Shown: in pieces, positions 33,557 through 42,382 of the stretch | Position numbering within the stretch: the first letter of the stretch is position 1 | How the letters are laid out: every line of letters starts with the position of its first letter | DNA from: Pseudomonadota bacterium | GTDB lineage: Bacteria; Pseudomonadota; Alphaproteobacteria; Micropepsales; Micropepsaceae | Assembly: GCA_018241025.1 (NCBI GenBank) | Contig: JAFEEQ010000003.1 | Location: 124,001 to 188,000, forward strand | Length of the DNA: 64,000 bases | Direction: 5' to 3' | Made by a program: the position numbers and the translations under genes | Notes under the pieces: generated by a model | Told to the model about the DNA's origin: nothing | Databases searched by the model: none | What the model saw: only the letters and a program-made list of their open reading frames with translations

Positions 33557-35036
33557 CGAACGGCGCGACCCGATCCAGCTTTGTAGGGATGCGGACGCCG
33601 CAATGCGGCAAGGCCGCTTCGCGGAGGCCGAGCAGCTGTTCGCCGAGGGTGTCGCTCTTGCACCCGACTTCCGCGAAGCGCGCGGACGCTATGCGCTGCT
33701 GTTGCTCGACCGGCTCGACAAGCCGGCGCCTGCGCTCGAGCAGATCGAAATCCTGATCCAGCAGGACCCGGGGCATCCGGGCTATCTTTCCGTGCGCGCG
33801 GCGATCCTCGGACTCATCGGCGATTACGACGGCGCGATTGCGCAATATGAGGACGTGCTGGCACGACAGCCGCGAGATCATCGCAGCTTGCTGCGCTATG
33901 GCCATATGCTGAAGACCGTCGATCGCGTCGCCGATGCGGTCGCGGCTTATCGCCGGGCGATAGCGCTTCAGCCGGGAAACGGCGAGGCCTATTGGAGCAT
34001 CGCCGATCTGAAGACGGTGCGTCTGTCGTCGACGGATCGCGATGCGATCCGCGAAGCGCTGCATTGGCGGGACATGCCGGGCGAGAACCGGACGCTTCTG
34101 CACTTTGCGCTCGGCAAGGCACTCGAAGATGACGGCGCATTCGGTGAGGCTTTCGCACAATATGAAAAGGCGAATGCACTGCGCCGTGCAAGCCTGCGCT
34201 ACGATCCGGGCGAGATGACCGCCTGCGTCCGCGCGGCGAAAGACGTGTTCACGCCGGCGTTCTTCGCGGAACGCGCGGGCCGTGGCGCAGAGGACCCGGC
34301 ACCGATCTTCGTCGTCGGCCTGCCGCGTTCCGGTTCGACCCTGGTGGAGCAGATTCTGGCCAGCCATCCCGAAATCGAAGGCACGATGGAATTGCCCGAT
34401 CTAGTCGCGGTGTCGCGACGGGTGAGCGTGAACGCCGCCGGATTTCCGGCCGGACTTGCCGCGTTCCCGGTGGAGCAGTTCGGTGCGCTCGGTGACGAAT
34501 ATCTCGAACGGACGTCGATATTCCGGCGGCTGGGACGCCGATTTTTCATCGACAAGCTGGCGAGCAATTTCGTCCTGACACCGCTGATCCATCTGGCCCT
34601 GCCGCAGGCGAAGATCATCGACGTCAGGCGCCATCCGATGGCGTGCTGTTTCTCGGCGTACAAACAGTATTTCGCCGGCGGCCAGAGCCACACCTACGGG
34701 CTTGGCGACCTCGGGCAGTTCTATGCCGAATATGTCGAGCTGATGGCGCACTATGACAGTGTGCTGCCCGGACGGGTGCATCGCGTGATCTACGAAGACC
34801 TTGTCGCCGATCCGGAGCGCGAAATTCGCAGGCTGCTCGACTATTGCGGCGTGCCGTTCGACGAACGCTGCCTGCGTTTCCATGAAACCGCACGCGCGGT
34901 GCGGACATCGAGCGCGCAACAGGTGCGCCGCCCGATCAGTGCGGATGGGCTGGAACAGTGGCGGAAATTCGAGCTCCATCTCGGGCCGCTGAAAGAAGCG
35001 CTCGGCGCGGCGCTGGAAAACTATCGCGGCGCGTGA
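33546..35036 (+). CDS. TPR-repeat protein with C-terminal sulfotransferase domain
   Basis: This is a 496-residue fusion. Residues about 10-200 are tetratricopeptide repeats (ADAAMRQGRFAEAEQLFAEGVALAPDF, YDGAIAQYEDVLARQPRD and following). The sulfotransferase half begins with the PAPS 5'-phosphosulfate loop FVVGLPRSGSTLVEQILASHPEI, and the 3'-phosphate motif is DVRRHPMACCFSAYKQYF. The domain order matches the TPR-sulfotransferases widespread in alphaproteobacteria, whose acceptors are mostly unknown. The ATG 33546 lies inside the end of the PhyH gene; the longer frame further upstream is a shadow. Confidence 0.92.
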   Translation: MPANERRDPIQLCRDADAAMRQGRFAEAEQLFAEGVALAPDFREARGRYALLLLDRLDKPAPALEQIEILIQQDPGHPGYLSVRAAILGLIGDYDGAIAQYEDVLARQPRDHRSLLRYGHMLKTVDRVADAVAAYRRAIALQPGNGEAYWSIADLKTVRLSSTDRDAIREALHWRDMPGENRTLLHFALGKALEDDGAFGEAFAQYEKANALRRASLRYDPGEMTACVRAAKDVFTPAFFAERAGRGAEDPAPIFVVGLPRSGSTLVEQILASHPEIEGTMELPDLVAVSRRVSVNAAGFPAGLAAFPVEQFGALGDEYLERTSIFRRLGRRFFIDKLASNFVLTPLIHLALPQAKIIDVRRHPMACCFSAYKQYFAGGQSHTYGLGDLGQFYAEYVELMAHYDSVLPGRVHRVIYEDLVADPEREIRRLLDYCGVPFDERCLRFHETARAVRTSSAQQVRRPISADGLEQWRKFELHLGPLKEALGAALENYRGA

Positions 35037-35068
35037 AGCGCCCTCGCGTTTTCCGCTAGACTGCGCCG

Positions 35069-37798
35069 ATGACCTCCACGTCGATTCTCCTTCGCGACTT
35101 GCCCGCGCTCGTGCCTGCGCCGGGCGGAGCGGTGGTGTGCGACGGGGAGTGCCGCCGGGTCGGGATGGACGAGGCGCGGCGGCTGTTCCGCTCGGGCGCA
35201 GTGCTGGTGGCGCACGCAGCCTTCGTTTCGGGACGGCTGAAGACGCCGCCGGCGGCGGCACTGTTCGATGTTATGGAGCTGTTCGCTTTCGTGCGACCGG
35301 GCATGCCGTGCATTCCGAGCACGCTGGGGCTGGCGCGGGCGATGGGGCAACCGCTGCCGCAGACGCTCGAGGATCAGGCGCGGAGCCTGCATGAGAGCGC
35401 GCAGGGGCTGATCGATCTCTTGCATCACGCGCCGGAAGACGCGCGCGGGCCGATGCGGATGCTGGCGGCGTCGCTGAAGCGCGCGGGCTGGCGCTGGTCG
35501 AACATCATCCTCGATGTCCTCGGTGAGCCAACGGAGAAGCTGTCGCCGATCAGCGGCTTCGAAAGCTGGCGCGGCCTGCCGGAATGGGAAGACGATGCGG
35601 CACCGGACAAGCCGGGTTCGCTGCCGGTGAGTGCCGAAGATGCACGCGCAAGGCTGTCACAGCTTGTCCATCGCATGGGAGAGGGTCGGCCCGAGCAAGC
35701 GGACTATGCGGAAGCCGCGGCGTTCGCGTTTGGGCCGCGAGATGCGGCGGGCACGCCGCGGGTCGCGCTGGTGGAGGCGGGAACCGGTGTCGGCAAGACG
35801 CTCGGCTATCTGGCGCCGGCGAGCGTGTGGTCGGAGAAAAACGGGCCGGGGCTCTGGATCTCGACCTATACCCGCAATCTCCAGCGCCAGATCGTGCAGG
35901 AACTCGGGCACCTTTATCCCGATCCGGAGGAGCGCGCCGAAAAGGCGGTGGTGCGCAAGGGGCGCGAGAATTATCTCTGTGTACTGAACTTCGAGGAAGC
36001 GGCGAAGCGCCAGGCGTTGGCGCCGGGACAGCGTACCGTCGCCATCGGATTGATCGCGCGCTGGGTCGCGGTGACGAGCGATGGCGATGTCTCGGGCGCG
36101 GGGTTTCCGGCGTTTCTGGGCGCATCGATGCCGCTGAGCGAGATCACCGACCGGCGCGGCGAGTGCGTCTATGCCGCCTGCCCGCATTATCGCACCTGCT
36201 TCATCGAGCGCGCGATCCGGCGCGCGCGCCATGCACCTATCGTGGTGGCGAACCATGCGCTCGTCATCGCGCAAGCATCGCAGGACTGGATCGGGGTCGA
36301 CGAGACCGACGATGCGCCGTTCGAACGCCGTGTGCGCTATGTCTTCGACGAAGGTCATCATCTGTTCGATGCCGCCGATAGCGGATTCGCGCCGCTGCTG
36401 TCGGGGACCGAGATGCAGGATCTGCGACGCTGGATCCGCGGGCCGGAGGGACGGGCGCGCTCGCGAATGCGGGGCCTGCAGGAGCGCTTGAGCGATCTGA
36501 CGCAGGACGATCCGGAGGCGCAGTCTGCGCTGGGCGAGTGTTTGAACGCTTCGGGCGTGCTGAGCGCGGAGGGCTGGCTGTCGCGCCTGCATGGCGGCGG
36601 GCCACGCGGGCCGGCGGAAGTTTTTCTGGCCGCCGCGTACCAGCACGTGCGTGCGCGCAGTGCCGATGCCGACAGCTTCTATACTTTGGAGGCCGAGGTT
36701 GAACCGCTGGGCGAGGACCTGCTCGCGGCAGCGCGGGATCTGTCGCGCGGGCTGAAGCGGCTCGCCGCGCCGCTGATCCGGCTGGCGGCGGCACTGCGCA
36801 ATCAGATGGATGCGAAGAGCGAGGAACTGGAAAGCTACTCGCGGGCGCGGATCGAGGCGGCGGCGCGCGGGCTGACCTGGCGCGGGAAATATGTCGTGCC
36901 GACCTGGATCCAGATGCTCGACAATCTCGAAGGCGAGCGCGATCCGGAATTCACCGACTGGTTCGAGATCGCGCGCGAGGACGGCCGCGACGTCGATGTC
37001 GGGCTTGAGCGGCATTGGGTCGACCCGACGATCCCCTTGGCGCGCGACGTGATCGGGCCGGCGCATGGCGCGCTCATCACCTCGGCGACCTTGCGCGATT
37101 GGGGCGAAGGCATCGACGAATGGCAGAGCGCCGAGGTGCGCACCGGCGCCAACCATCTGCCCGAGCCGGCGCGGCGCGCGAGCTTCGGCTCGCCTTTTAA
37201 ATATGGCGAGCAGGCGCGCATCTTCGTGGTGAAGGATGTGAACCGGCGCGATGCCGAGCAAGTGGCTGCGGCGTTTCGCGAACTCTTTCTGGCGAGTGGC
37301 GGCGGCGGACTCGGGCTGTTCACGGCCGTGCGGACGCTGCGCGCGGTCGAGCAGCGCATCGCGGCGCCGCTGGCCGAGGCGGGGCTGTCGCTCTATGCCC
37401 AGCATGTCGACAAGCTGGACACCGGCGCGCTGGTCGATCTGTTCCGGGCGGAGGAGAATGCCTGCCTGCTCGGGACCGATGCGCTGCGCGACGGCGTGGA
37501 CGTGCCGGGGCGCTCGCTGCGGCTCGTTGTGTTCGACAAGGTGCCGTGGCCGAAACCGACCATCCTGCACAAGGCGCGGCGGGCACGCTTCGGCAAGAGC
37601 TATGACGACCTTCTGACCCGGTTCCGGCTCAAGCAGGCGTTTGGGCGCCTGATCCGCGGGCGCGAGGACAAGGGCTGTTTCGTGATCCTGGAACCGGCGA
37701 CGCCGACACGGCTGCTGACCGCGTTTCCACCGGAGGCGCCGGTGATGCGGTGCGGGTTGGCCGAAACCCTGGCCGGGATTCGGGAGTTTCTGGGCTGA
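35069..37798 (+). CDS. DinG/XPD-type iron-sulfur ATP-dependent DNA helicase with degenerate exonuclease domain
   Basis: This is a 909-residue protein. Walker A is EAGTGVGKTLGYLAPA and the DEAH-type motif II is FDEGHHLFDAADS. Four cysteines (ENYLC, then GECVYAACPHYRTC) form the Fe-S cluster site between motifs Ia and II, as in DinG and XPD. Near the C-terminus, RFRLKQAFGRLIRGREDKG is motif VI. The first 150 residues look like a DnaQ/DEDD exonuclease (VLVAHAAFVSGRL, ALFDVMELFAFVRPG, LHESAQGLIDLLHH) with the acidic catalytic residues lost. It should unwind DNA 5' to 3' in repair or R-loop removal. Confidence 0.92.
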   Translation: MTSTSILLRDLPALVPAPGGAVVCDGECRRVGMDEARRLFRSGAVLVAHAAFVSGRLKTPPAAALFDVMELFAFVRPGMPCIPSTLGLARAMGQPLPQTLEDQARSLHESAQGLIDLLHHAPEDARGPMRMLAASLKRAGWRWSNIILDVLGEPTEKLSPISGFESWRGLPEWEDDAAPDKPGSLPVSAEDARARLSQLVHRMGEGRPEQADYAEAAAFAFGPRDAAGTPRVALVEAGTGVGKTLGYLAPASVWSEKNGPGLWISTYTRNLQRQIVQELGHLYPDPEERAEKAVVRKGRENYLCVLNFEEAAKRQALAPGQRTVAIGLIARWVAVTSDGDVSGAGFPAFLGASMPLSEITDRRGECVYAACPHYRTCFIERAIRRARHAPIVVANHALVIAQASQDWIGVDETDDAPFERRVRYVFDEGHHLFDAADSGFAPLLSGTEMQDLRRWIRGPEGRARSRMRGLQERLSDLTQDDPEAQSALGECLNASGVLSAEGWLSRLHGGGPRGPAEVFLAAAYQHVRARSADADSFYTLEAEVEPLGEDLLAAARDLSRGLKRLAAPLIRLAAALRNQMDAKSEELESYSRARIEAAARGLTWRGKYVVPTWIQMLDNLEGERDPEFTDWFEIAREDGRDVDVGLERHWVDPTIPLARDVIGPAHGALITSATLRDWGEGIDEWQSAEVRTGANHLPEPARRASFGSPFKYGEQARIFVVKDVNRRDAEQVAAAFRELFLASGGGGLGLFTAVRTLRAVEQRIAAPLAEAGLSLYAQHVDKLDTGALVDLFRAEENACLLGTDALRDGVDVPGRSLRLVVFDKVPWPKPTILHKARRARFGKSYDDLLTRFRLKQAFGRLIRGREDKGCFVILEPATPTRLLTAFPPEAPVMRCGLAETLAGIREFLG

Positions 37799-37868
37799 CG
37801 CGGCGCGGCGGCTGGGGATATCCCGGTGGGCGCAGGCAGCGGGGCGGAATCGCCTTTATAGTCGGGGC

Positions 37869-39002
37869 ATGAGCCAGGCCGACGACACGTTGCTGAGCGA
37901 CGATTCCTATGGGCGCCATTCCACCGGCATCCTGCCCAGCCATGTGCTGCGGCGGCTGATCGGCGCGGGACGCGAAGTGCCTGCCAGCGAGCCTTTCGAA
38001 GATGGGCAGGTTCAGCCCGCCAGCATCGATCTGCGGCTGGGGCCGGTCGCCTATCGGGTGCGGGCGAGTTTCCTGCCGGGACCGAATGCGACGGTGGAGG
38101 ACCGCCTCGCCTCGGTCTTCATGCACGAGATCGACCTGACCAAGGGCGCGGTGCTGGAGACGGGCTGTGTTTATATCGTGCCGCTGCTCGAGAGCGCGGA
38201 TTTCTCGCGGCGGATTTCGGGCACGGCGAATCCGAAGAGTTCAACCGGCCGCATCGACGTGTTCACCCGGCTGATCACCGACCGGGCGCAGGCCTTCGAC
38301 CGGATCGAGACCGGCTATCGCGGGCCGCTCTATGCCGAGATCAGTCCCCAGACCTTTCCGGTGCTGGTGCGCAAGGGCTCGAAGCTGAACCAGTTGCGGC
38401 TGCGGCGCGGCACGCCGCAGTTCAGCGACACCCAGCTGCGCCGCCTGCATGAGACGAGCCCCCTGACCAGCGGCCATGTCGACATCGACAACGGGCTCGC
38501 CTTCTCCATCGGGCTCAAGGGCGAGAAGGGCGAACGCATCGGCTGGCGGGCCAAGCGGCATACCGGGGTGATCGATGTCGATCGCCGCGATGTCCTCAAC
38601 CCTTATGATTTCTGGGAACCGATCGAGGCCAACCCGGCCGGTACGCTCGTGCTCGATCCCGACGAGTTCTACATCCTCGTCAGCCAGGAGGCCGTCGCGA
38701 TCCCGCCGGATCACGCCGCCGAGATGGTTCCGTTCAATCCGCTGGTCGGCGAGTTCCGCGTGCATTACGCCGGCTTCTTCGATCCGGGCTTCGGTTACGA
38801 GGCCGGCCAGGCGCCATCGGCCCGCGGCGTGCTCGAGGTGCGCTCGCGCGAGGTGCCCTTCATCCTGGAGCACGGGCAGATCGTCGGACGTCTCGTATTC
38901 GAGAGGCTTACCGATCCGCCGCCATCCGTCTACGGACAAGGGATCGGGTCCAACTACCAGCGACAGGGTTTACGCCTCTCAAAGCATTTCAAGCTGCCCT
39001 GA
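37869..39002 (+). CDS. dcd: 2'-deoxycytidine 5'-triphosphate deaminase (long alphaproteobacterial form)
   Basis: This 377-residue protein is about twice the length of E. coli Dcd and belongs to the Dcd-related family of alphaproteobacteria. It contains two related beta-barrel halves: the N-terminal one has QVQPASIDLRLGPVAYRV and ANPKSSTGRIDVFTRLI, and the C-terminal one has AGTLVLDPDEFYILVSQEAVAIPPDHAAEMV and AGFFDPGFGYEAG. The SSTGR and DPGF motifs are those of the dCTP deaminase/dUTPase fold. It makes dUTP for thymidylate synthesis. Confidence 0.93.
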   Translation: MSQADDTLLSDDSYGRHSTGILPSHVLRRLIGAGREVPASEPFEDGQVQPASIDLRLGPVAYRVRASFLPGPNATVEDRLASVFMHEIDLTKGAVLETGCVYIVPLLESADFSRRISGTANPKSSTGRIDVFTRLITDRAQAFDRIETGYRGPLYAEISPQTFPVLVRKGSKLNQLRLRRGTPQFSDTQLRRLHETSPLTSGHVDIDNGLAFSIGLKGEKGERIGWRAKRHTGVIDVDRRDVLNPYDFWEPIEANPAGTLVLDPDEFYILVSQEAVAIPPDHAAEMVPFNPLVGEFRVHYAGFFDPGFGYEAGQAPSARGVLEVRSREVPFILEHGQIVGRLVFERLTDPPPSVYGQGIGSNYQRQGLRLSKHFKLP

Positions 39003-39326
39003 AAAAGCGCAACGCCATGTCTCGGTGACTGTTCCGTCACTGAAATCTGTTGCGTCAAATCAACAGACGAATTTTAAGCGTAAGCGAAACGCAGATGACC
39101 GTTGCGTCATGCGCATGCGTCGGCACAGTAGCGATGCCGCGGGTCCGAACGGCTTGGGGGCTTAAGCCTCGCGGTTTTAGGGTCCGCATTGAAGGGGGCA
39201 GCGTGAGGCGGCTACGGCGCGTAATGGCGCCGGCCGCCTCATGATTTTGCGGCGTGCCAATCTGCGCTAGACTCCCGATGCGCTGTGCCTGGTCGCAGCC
39301 CCGCAATCCTCCTGTGAAAGTTCCGT
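39003..39326. other. 324-base intergenic region without a gene
   Basis: The first 160 bases after dcd contain several short GTCA/TGACG-type words and low-GC patches but no open frame with coding character. The terminator-like hairpin at 39204-39241 lies in the second half. I see no clear promoter motif. Confidence 0.6.
39204..39241 (+). terminator. Strong hairpin, likely Rho-independent terminator
   Basis: Outer arms of 9 bases (39204-39212 and 39233-39241) and inner arms of 6 bases (39215-39220 and 39227-39232) form one long stem around a six-base loop, with two unpaired bases on the left. TGATTTT follows. It could end the dcd transcript. Confidence 0.7.
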
Positions 39327-39803
39327 ATGCGGCGTGTTCTGGCATGTGTTTGCACTGTCATCGTACTGGCGATCGGGGCCGATGCCCGTTCGCTGCTCAA
39401 TCCGCAATGGGGGACGATCTTTCAGCCGGTGCAGGCGCTGCAGCTGACACATCAATGTTCGCGGTCGTCGCCCGGACCGATATCGGCCGTGTGGCAGCCG
39501 ACCTTTGCGCAGATCGCGGCCATGGAGCCGAAACTCTCGGATCTGCTGAGCGCGCAACTGAAGCCCTATTCCAAGGACCGGCTCTCGGCGGCGGATTTCT
39601 ATCGCCAATATGGCGGGCTGGTCGTGAACGGGCGGCAGGTCATCTACGTGAACGGCTTCTATCGCGGCCTGCTGCCGACGGCCGGACAGAACTGGCTGAC
39701 CCGGCCGGTGCTGATCTGCGACGGTGGGGTCATCGCCTTCGGCGTCGAGTACGATCCGGCGACGGGAAGCTTCAGCAACTTCGCCTTCAACGGACATCTG
39801 TGA
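39327..39803 (+). CDS. Secreted protein of unknown function
   Basis: This 158-residue precursor starts with a signal peptide (VLACVCTVIVLAIGADA). The mature part has FQPVQALQLTHQCSR, a YRQYGGLVVNGRQVIYVNGFYR core and LICDGGVIAFGVEYDPATGSFSNFAFNG at the end. I know no domain name for it. Two cysteines (about residues 44 and 131) could form a disulfide. Its stop overlaps the start of a GNAT gene as GTGA, suggesting translational coupling. Confidence 0.75.
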   Translation: MRRVLACVCTVIVLAIGADARSLLNPQWGTIFQPVQALQLTHQCSRSSPGPISAVWQPTFAQIAAMEPKLSDLLSAQLKPYSKDRLSAADFYRQYGGLVVNGRQVIYVNGFYRGLLPTAGQNWLTRPVLICDGGVIAFGVEYDPATGSFSNFAFNGHL

Positions 39804-40327
39804 ACCTTCAGACTCCGCGTCTGCATCTGCGGCCGGTCCGGCCCAACGACGCTGCCGACCTGTTCATCGCGCGCGGCGATGCGGAGGTGATGCGCTGGTG
39901 GGACCGGCCGCCGCAGAATTCCGTCGACGAGGTGCGCAGCATCATCGCCAACCATGCCGCCGAAATCGATGCCGGCACGGTGCAGTGGTGGGCGGTCGCA
40001 CTGACTCCGCGCGGCCCGGCGATCGGCGAAGTCGATCTTTCGGAGATCGACGCCCACCATCGGCGCGCCGAGGTGGGCTATCTCTTCCGCCGCGAGGCCT
40101 GGGGCAAGGGCTATGCCTTCGAAGCCATGACACGGGTCCTCCGCTATGGCGCGGAGGAACTCGGAATCGAACGCTTCGCGGCAAGGCTGCACGACGGCAA
40201 CGACGCCTCGCGCCGTCTGATCGAGCGGCTGGGCTTCAGTTATGAAGGCCGCCTGCGCGGGCATGTGCGGCGCGACGGGGCGCGCCGCGACTGCCTGCTC
40301 TACGGCCGTCAGGGCGCGTCGTCGTAA
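39800..40327 (+). CDS. GNAT-family N-acetyltransferase (RimJ-like)
   Basis: This 175-residue protein begins at a GTG overlapping the previous stop. LQTPRLHLRPVRPNDAADLF is the RimJ/RimL start, and VGYLFRREAWGKGYAFEAMTRVLRYGAEELGIERFAARLHDGNDASRRLIERLGF contains the acetyl-CoA loop and terminal helices of the fold (shown only as short anchors: REAWGKGYAFEAM, NDASRRLIERLGF). The target is unknown. The 3' end overlaps the end of the convergent gene by 19 bases. Confidence 0.9.
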   Translation: MNLQTPRLHLRPVRPNDAADLFIARGDAEVMRWWDRPPQNSVDEVRSIIANHAAEIDAGTVQWWAVALTPRGPAIGEVDLSEIDAHHRRAEVGYLFRREAWGKGYAFEAMTRVLRYGAEELGIERFAARLHDGNDASRRLIERLGFSYEGRLRGHVRRDGARRDCLLYGRQGASS

Positions 40328-40680
40328 CCGTCGTCGTCGTCGTCGCCGCGGTCGGCGTCCGGCGGCGGCGGGCCACGGTCGTCGTCATAGGCACCGGGGC
40401 CGCCGCGATCGTCGTAATACCCATCACCACGGTCGCCGCCAGGCGGAGGCGGCGGCGGAGCATAGGCGCGATCGTGATATTCGTGCTCATGGGCGTTCTC
40501 GGCGGCGATGATGCCGAGCGCAAGAATGCCAAGACCGATGCCGATCGCCGCGCCGTCGCCGCGGCCGTAGTGATAGCCGTGACGGCCGCCACCATGGTAG
40601 CCGCCGTGCCAGCCATGGGCCGATGCGGCCGTGCCGGTAAGCAGGGTGAGCGCGAGCGCGGTGCCGAGAATGCGTTTCAT
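40309..40680 (-). CDS. Small secreted Gly/His-rich protein with acidic Pro/Asp-rich tail
   Basis: This 123-residue precursor starts at ATG 40680 with the signal peptide RILGTALALTLLTGTAASA. It is followed by a Gly/His/Tyr-rich stretch (HGWHGGYHGGGRHGYHYGRG) and a hydrophobic segment DGAAIGIGLGILALGIIAAENA. A tail of prolines and aspartates follows, ending in a run of five Asp. The His-rich and acidic parts could bind metal, but that is a guess. Similar Gly/His-rich small envelope proteins with a glycine-zipper-like helix occur in many alphaproteobacteria. Confidence 0.75.
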   Translation of the reverse strand: MKRILGTALALTLLTGTAASAHGWHGGYHGGGRHGYHYGRGDGAAIGIGLGILALGIIAAENAHEHEYHDRAYAPPPPPPGGDRGDGYYDDRGGPGAYDDDRGPPPPDADRGDDDDDGYDDAP

Positions 40681-40777
40681 GTCCGTCCTTCCAATGCGCG
40701 TGCATCGCGCTTGAGGGACAAGATGGCCGGGCCAACATGAACCCGGCCTGAACGCCAACTTACCGGTACAAAGGCAA

Positions 40778-40805
40778 AGGGCGCGCCCGATGCCGGACGC
40801 GCCCT
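40778..40805 (-). terminator. Terminator after the leftward DUF1036 gene
   Basis: The arms AGGGCGCG (40778-40785) and CGCGCCCT (40798-40805) are perfect. On the minus strand the stem is followed by TTTGCCTTTG. It lies 25 bases beyond the stop of the DUF1036 gene. Confidence 0.72.
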
Positions 40806-40829
40806 CTCCATTCGCCGATGGGCGAAAAC

Positions 40830-41276
40830 TTACGGGTTCAGATTCCAGACGTAGACCGGACGGCCATCGGAGTGGAAGGTCGTGAACTCGGCCGGCTCGC
40901 TGTCACCGGGGCAGGTCGTGTCTTCCGAAGCCGTATAGAAGTCATACGGGCCGGGATACTGAACGCACTGCTTGATGTCGCTGCCCCAGTAGGAATCCGG
41001 ATCATCCTTCACCTCGGCGCGAGCGTAAAAGATGCGGTTCGCAGTCTGGAAAATGTCTTTGCAGTCGCCGGCGCCGACGCGGGTCCAGCCCTTGTTGCGC
41101 CAATCGGAACCGCCGATCGGAATGTAGCTGGAGGCCACCATGACCGGATCGCCGGTATGATTGCAGGCACGCAGCGTGACCACGCCACCGCGGGCTTGGG
41201 CCTGACCGGACAGCGCCACGGCCACGAGACCGGCGAAGCCGAGCCCGATGGCAAGCTTCTTGGTAATCGACAACAT
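40830..41276 (-). CDS. Secreted DUF1036-type protein (paralogue A)
   Basis: This 148-residue precursor has a signal peptide (KKLAIGLGFAGLVAVALSGQAQA). The mature part starts VTLRACNHTGDPVMVASSYIP, then SDWRNKGWTRVGAGDCKDIF and IFYARAEVKDDPDSYWGSDIKQCV. These match the DUF1036 pattern of a beta-rich domain with four or more cysteines. Members are secreted, and the function is unknown. A paralogue of nearly the same length lies divergently 308 bases away. Confidence 0.82.
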   Translation of the reverse strand: MLSITKKLAIGLGFAGLVAVALSGQAQARGGVVTLRACNHTGDPVMVASSYIPIGGSDWRNKGWTRVGAGDCKDIFQTANRIFYARAEVKDDPDSYWGSDIKQCVQYPGPYDFYTASEDTTCPGDSEPAEFTTFHSDGRPVYVWNLNP

Positions 41277-41584
41277 TCGGAAACCCCCTAGAAATTGACC
41301 GGCTGGTCGTGAGGCCCAGCAGGTGACAAAAAGTTTAGTTCATCGACAAGCGGGACGCTAGGTCTGTTTTGGGGCCGGATTGGGGCGAAAACGCGGGGCG
41401 AGAACGGCAATATATTCAGCATTGTAACGATGGTTGTCGGCCCGCGGACGCCTTCCGGCGCGTTCGGTTCCGGTCAGGCTGATCCAACCCAAGGATGTCT
41501 GGCAACAATGTAAGCGCCGTAATAGCCTTAAACGGCTCGATCGCATGCTGACGGTGGCAAGGCGGCGTTATCCTGGGGGAGGCC
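41277..41584. other. 308-base divergent gap between DUF1036 paralogues
   Basis: No open frame with coding character is present. The middle holds an AT-rich patch (around 41410-41425, with ATATATT-like sequence) that could contain the two divergent promoters. A good ribosome site, GGGGGAGGCC, precedes the rightward gene. Confidence 0.55.
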
Positions 41585-42028
41585 ATGACCGGCTTGGTTG
41601 CTCGCACGGTGCTCGCTTGCGGCCTGCTGACCTCGGGCGCCCTGGCGTTGCCATCGACAGCTTCGGCACAGACCGTGACGTTTCGGGCCTGCAACCATAC
41701 AGACGATATTGCGATGGTGGCGTCTTCCTACATTCCGCTGGGCGGTTCCGATTGGCGCAACATGGGCTGGACGTCGGTCGATCCCGGCCAGTGCAAGGAC
41801 ATATTCGAAACTGCAAACGGCATCTTCTACGCGCGCGCCGAAGTGAAAGACGACCCCGACTCCTTCTGGGGCAGCGACATCAACCAATGTGTCGAATACC
41901 CCGGACCGTACGACTTCTATACGACGTCGGAGCAGACCGACTGCCCCGAAGGCGAAGCTGCGATGTTCACGGAATTTCATTCCAACGGCAGCCCGGTGTT
42001 CGTGTGGAATTTGAATCCGTCGGATTGA
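41585..42028 (+). CDS. Secreted DUF1036-type protein (paralogue B)
   Basis: This 147-residue precursor has a signal peptide (ARTVLACGLLTSGALALPSTASA). The mature protein, from VTFRACNHTDDIAMVASSYIP, aligns almost without gaps to its divergent neighbour. Shared blocks are SDWRN.GWT, CKDIF.TAN, FYARAEVKDDPDS.WGSDI and YPGPYDFYT. The same cysteines are conserved. Divergently placed secreted duplicates suggest differently regulated versions of one function. Family members have been reported near surface or stress genes, but no activity is established. Confidence 0.82.
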   Translation: MTGLVARTVLACGLLTSGALALPSTASAQTVTFRACNHTDDIAMVASSYIPLGGSDWRNMGWTSVDPGQCKDIFETANGIFYARAEVKDDPDSFWGSDINQCVEYPGPYDFYTTSEQTDCPEGEAAMFTEFHSNGSPVFVWNLNPSD

Positions 42029-42105
42029 GGGCGTGTCTGCAGATGCGGAGGATTTGGTTCCCGCCCCTACTCTCGCTGTCGCTGCCATGCTAACCAGTGC
42101 CGAGC

Positions 42106-42179
42106 GCGGGCGTAGTTCAATGGTAGAACGGAAGCTTCCCAAGCTTCATACGAGGGTTCGATTCCCTTCGCCCGCTCCA
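42106..42179 (+). tRNA. tRNA-Gly (anticodon CCC)
   Basis: A full cloverleaf is visible. The acceptor stem GCGGGCG pairs with CGCCCGC (42169-42175), the D arm is GTTC/GAAC, and the anticodon loop TTCCCAA puts CCC at 42138-42140. The T arm is GAGGGTTCGATTCCCTT, and CCA is encoded at 42177-42179. It reads GGG codons. Confidence 0.97.
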
Positions 42180-42382
42180 AAGCAAGGCTTTCGTTCGCAC
42201 TTGCTCCCCCTGAGACCGACATCAAAAAGCGCTGACGGCCGCGCCGGTGCAACGCGCGGCGGGCGATGCATTCCGCCTTCTTCACGGTGCAGACGATCCC
42301 GCGTGTGAGCGCGCGTGCGGCCAGCGCGATATTGAAAATTATCTATTAAGCGTTTCTGGACGCTCGACCTAGCATGATCGGA

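Noticed and set aside
35657..37570. A 637-codon open frame opposite the DinG-like helicase.
   Set aside because: The plus strand holds Walker A, DEAH and Fe-S cysteine motifs. The minus frame has only Arg/Ala/Gln-rich shadow sequence.
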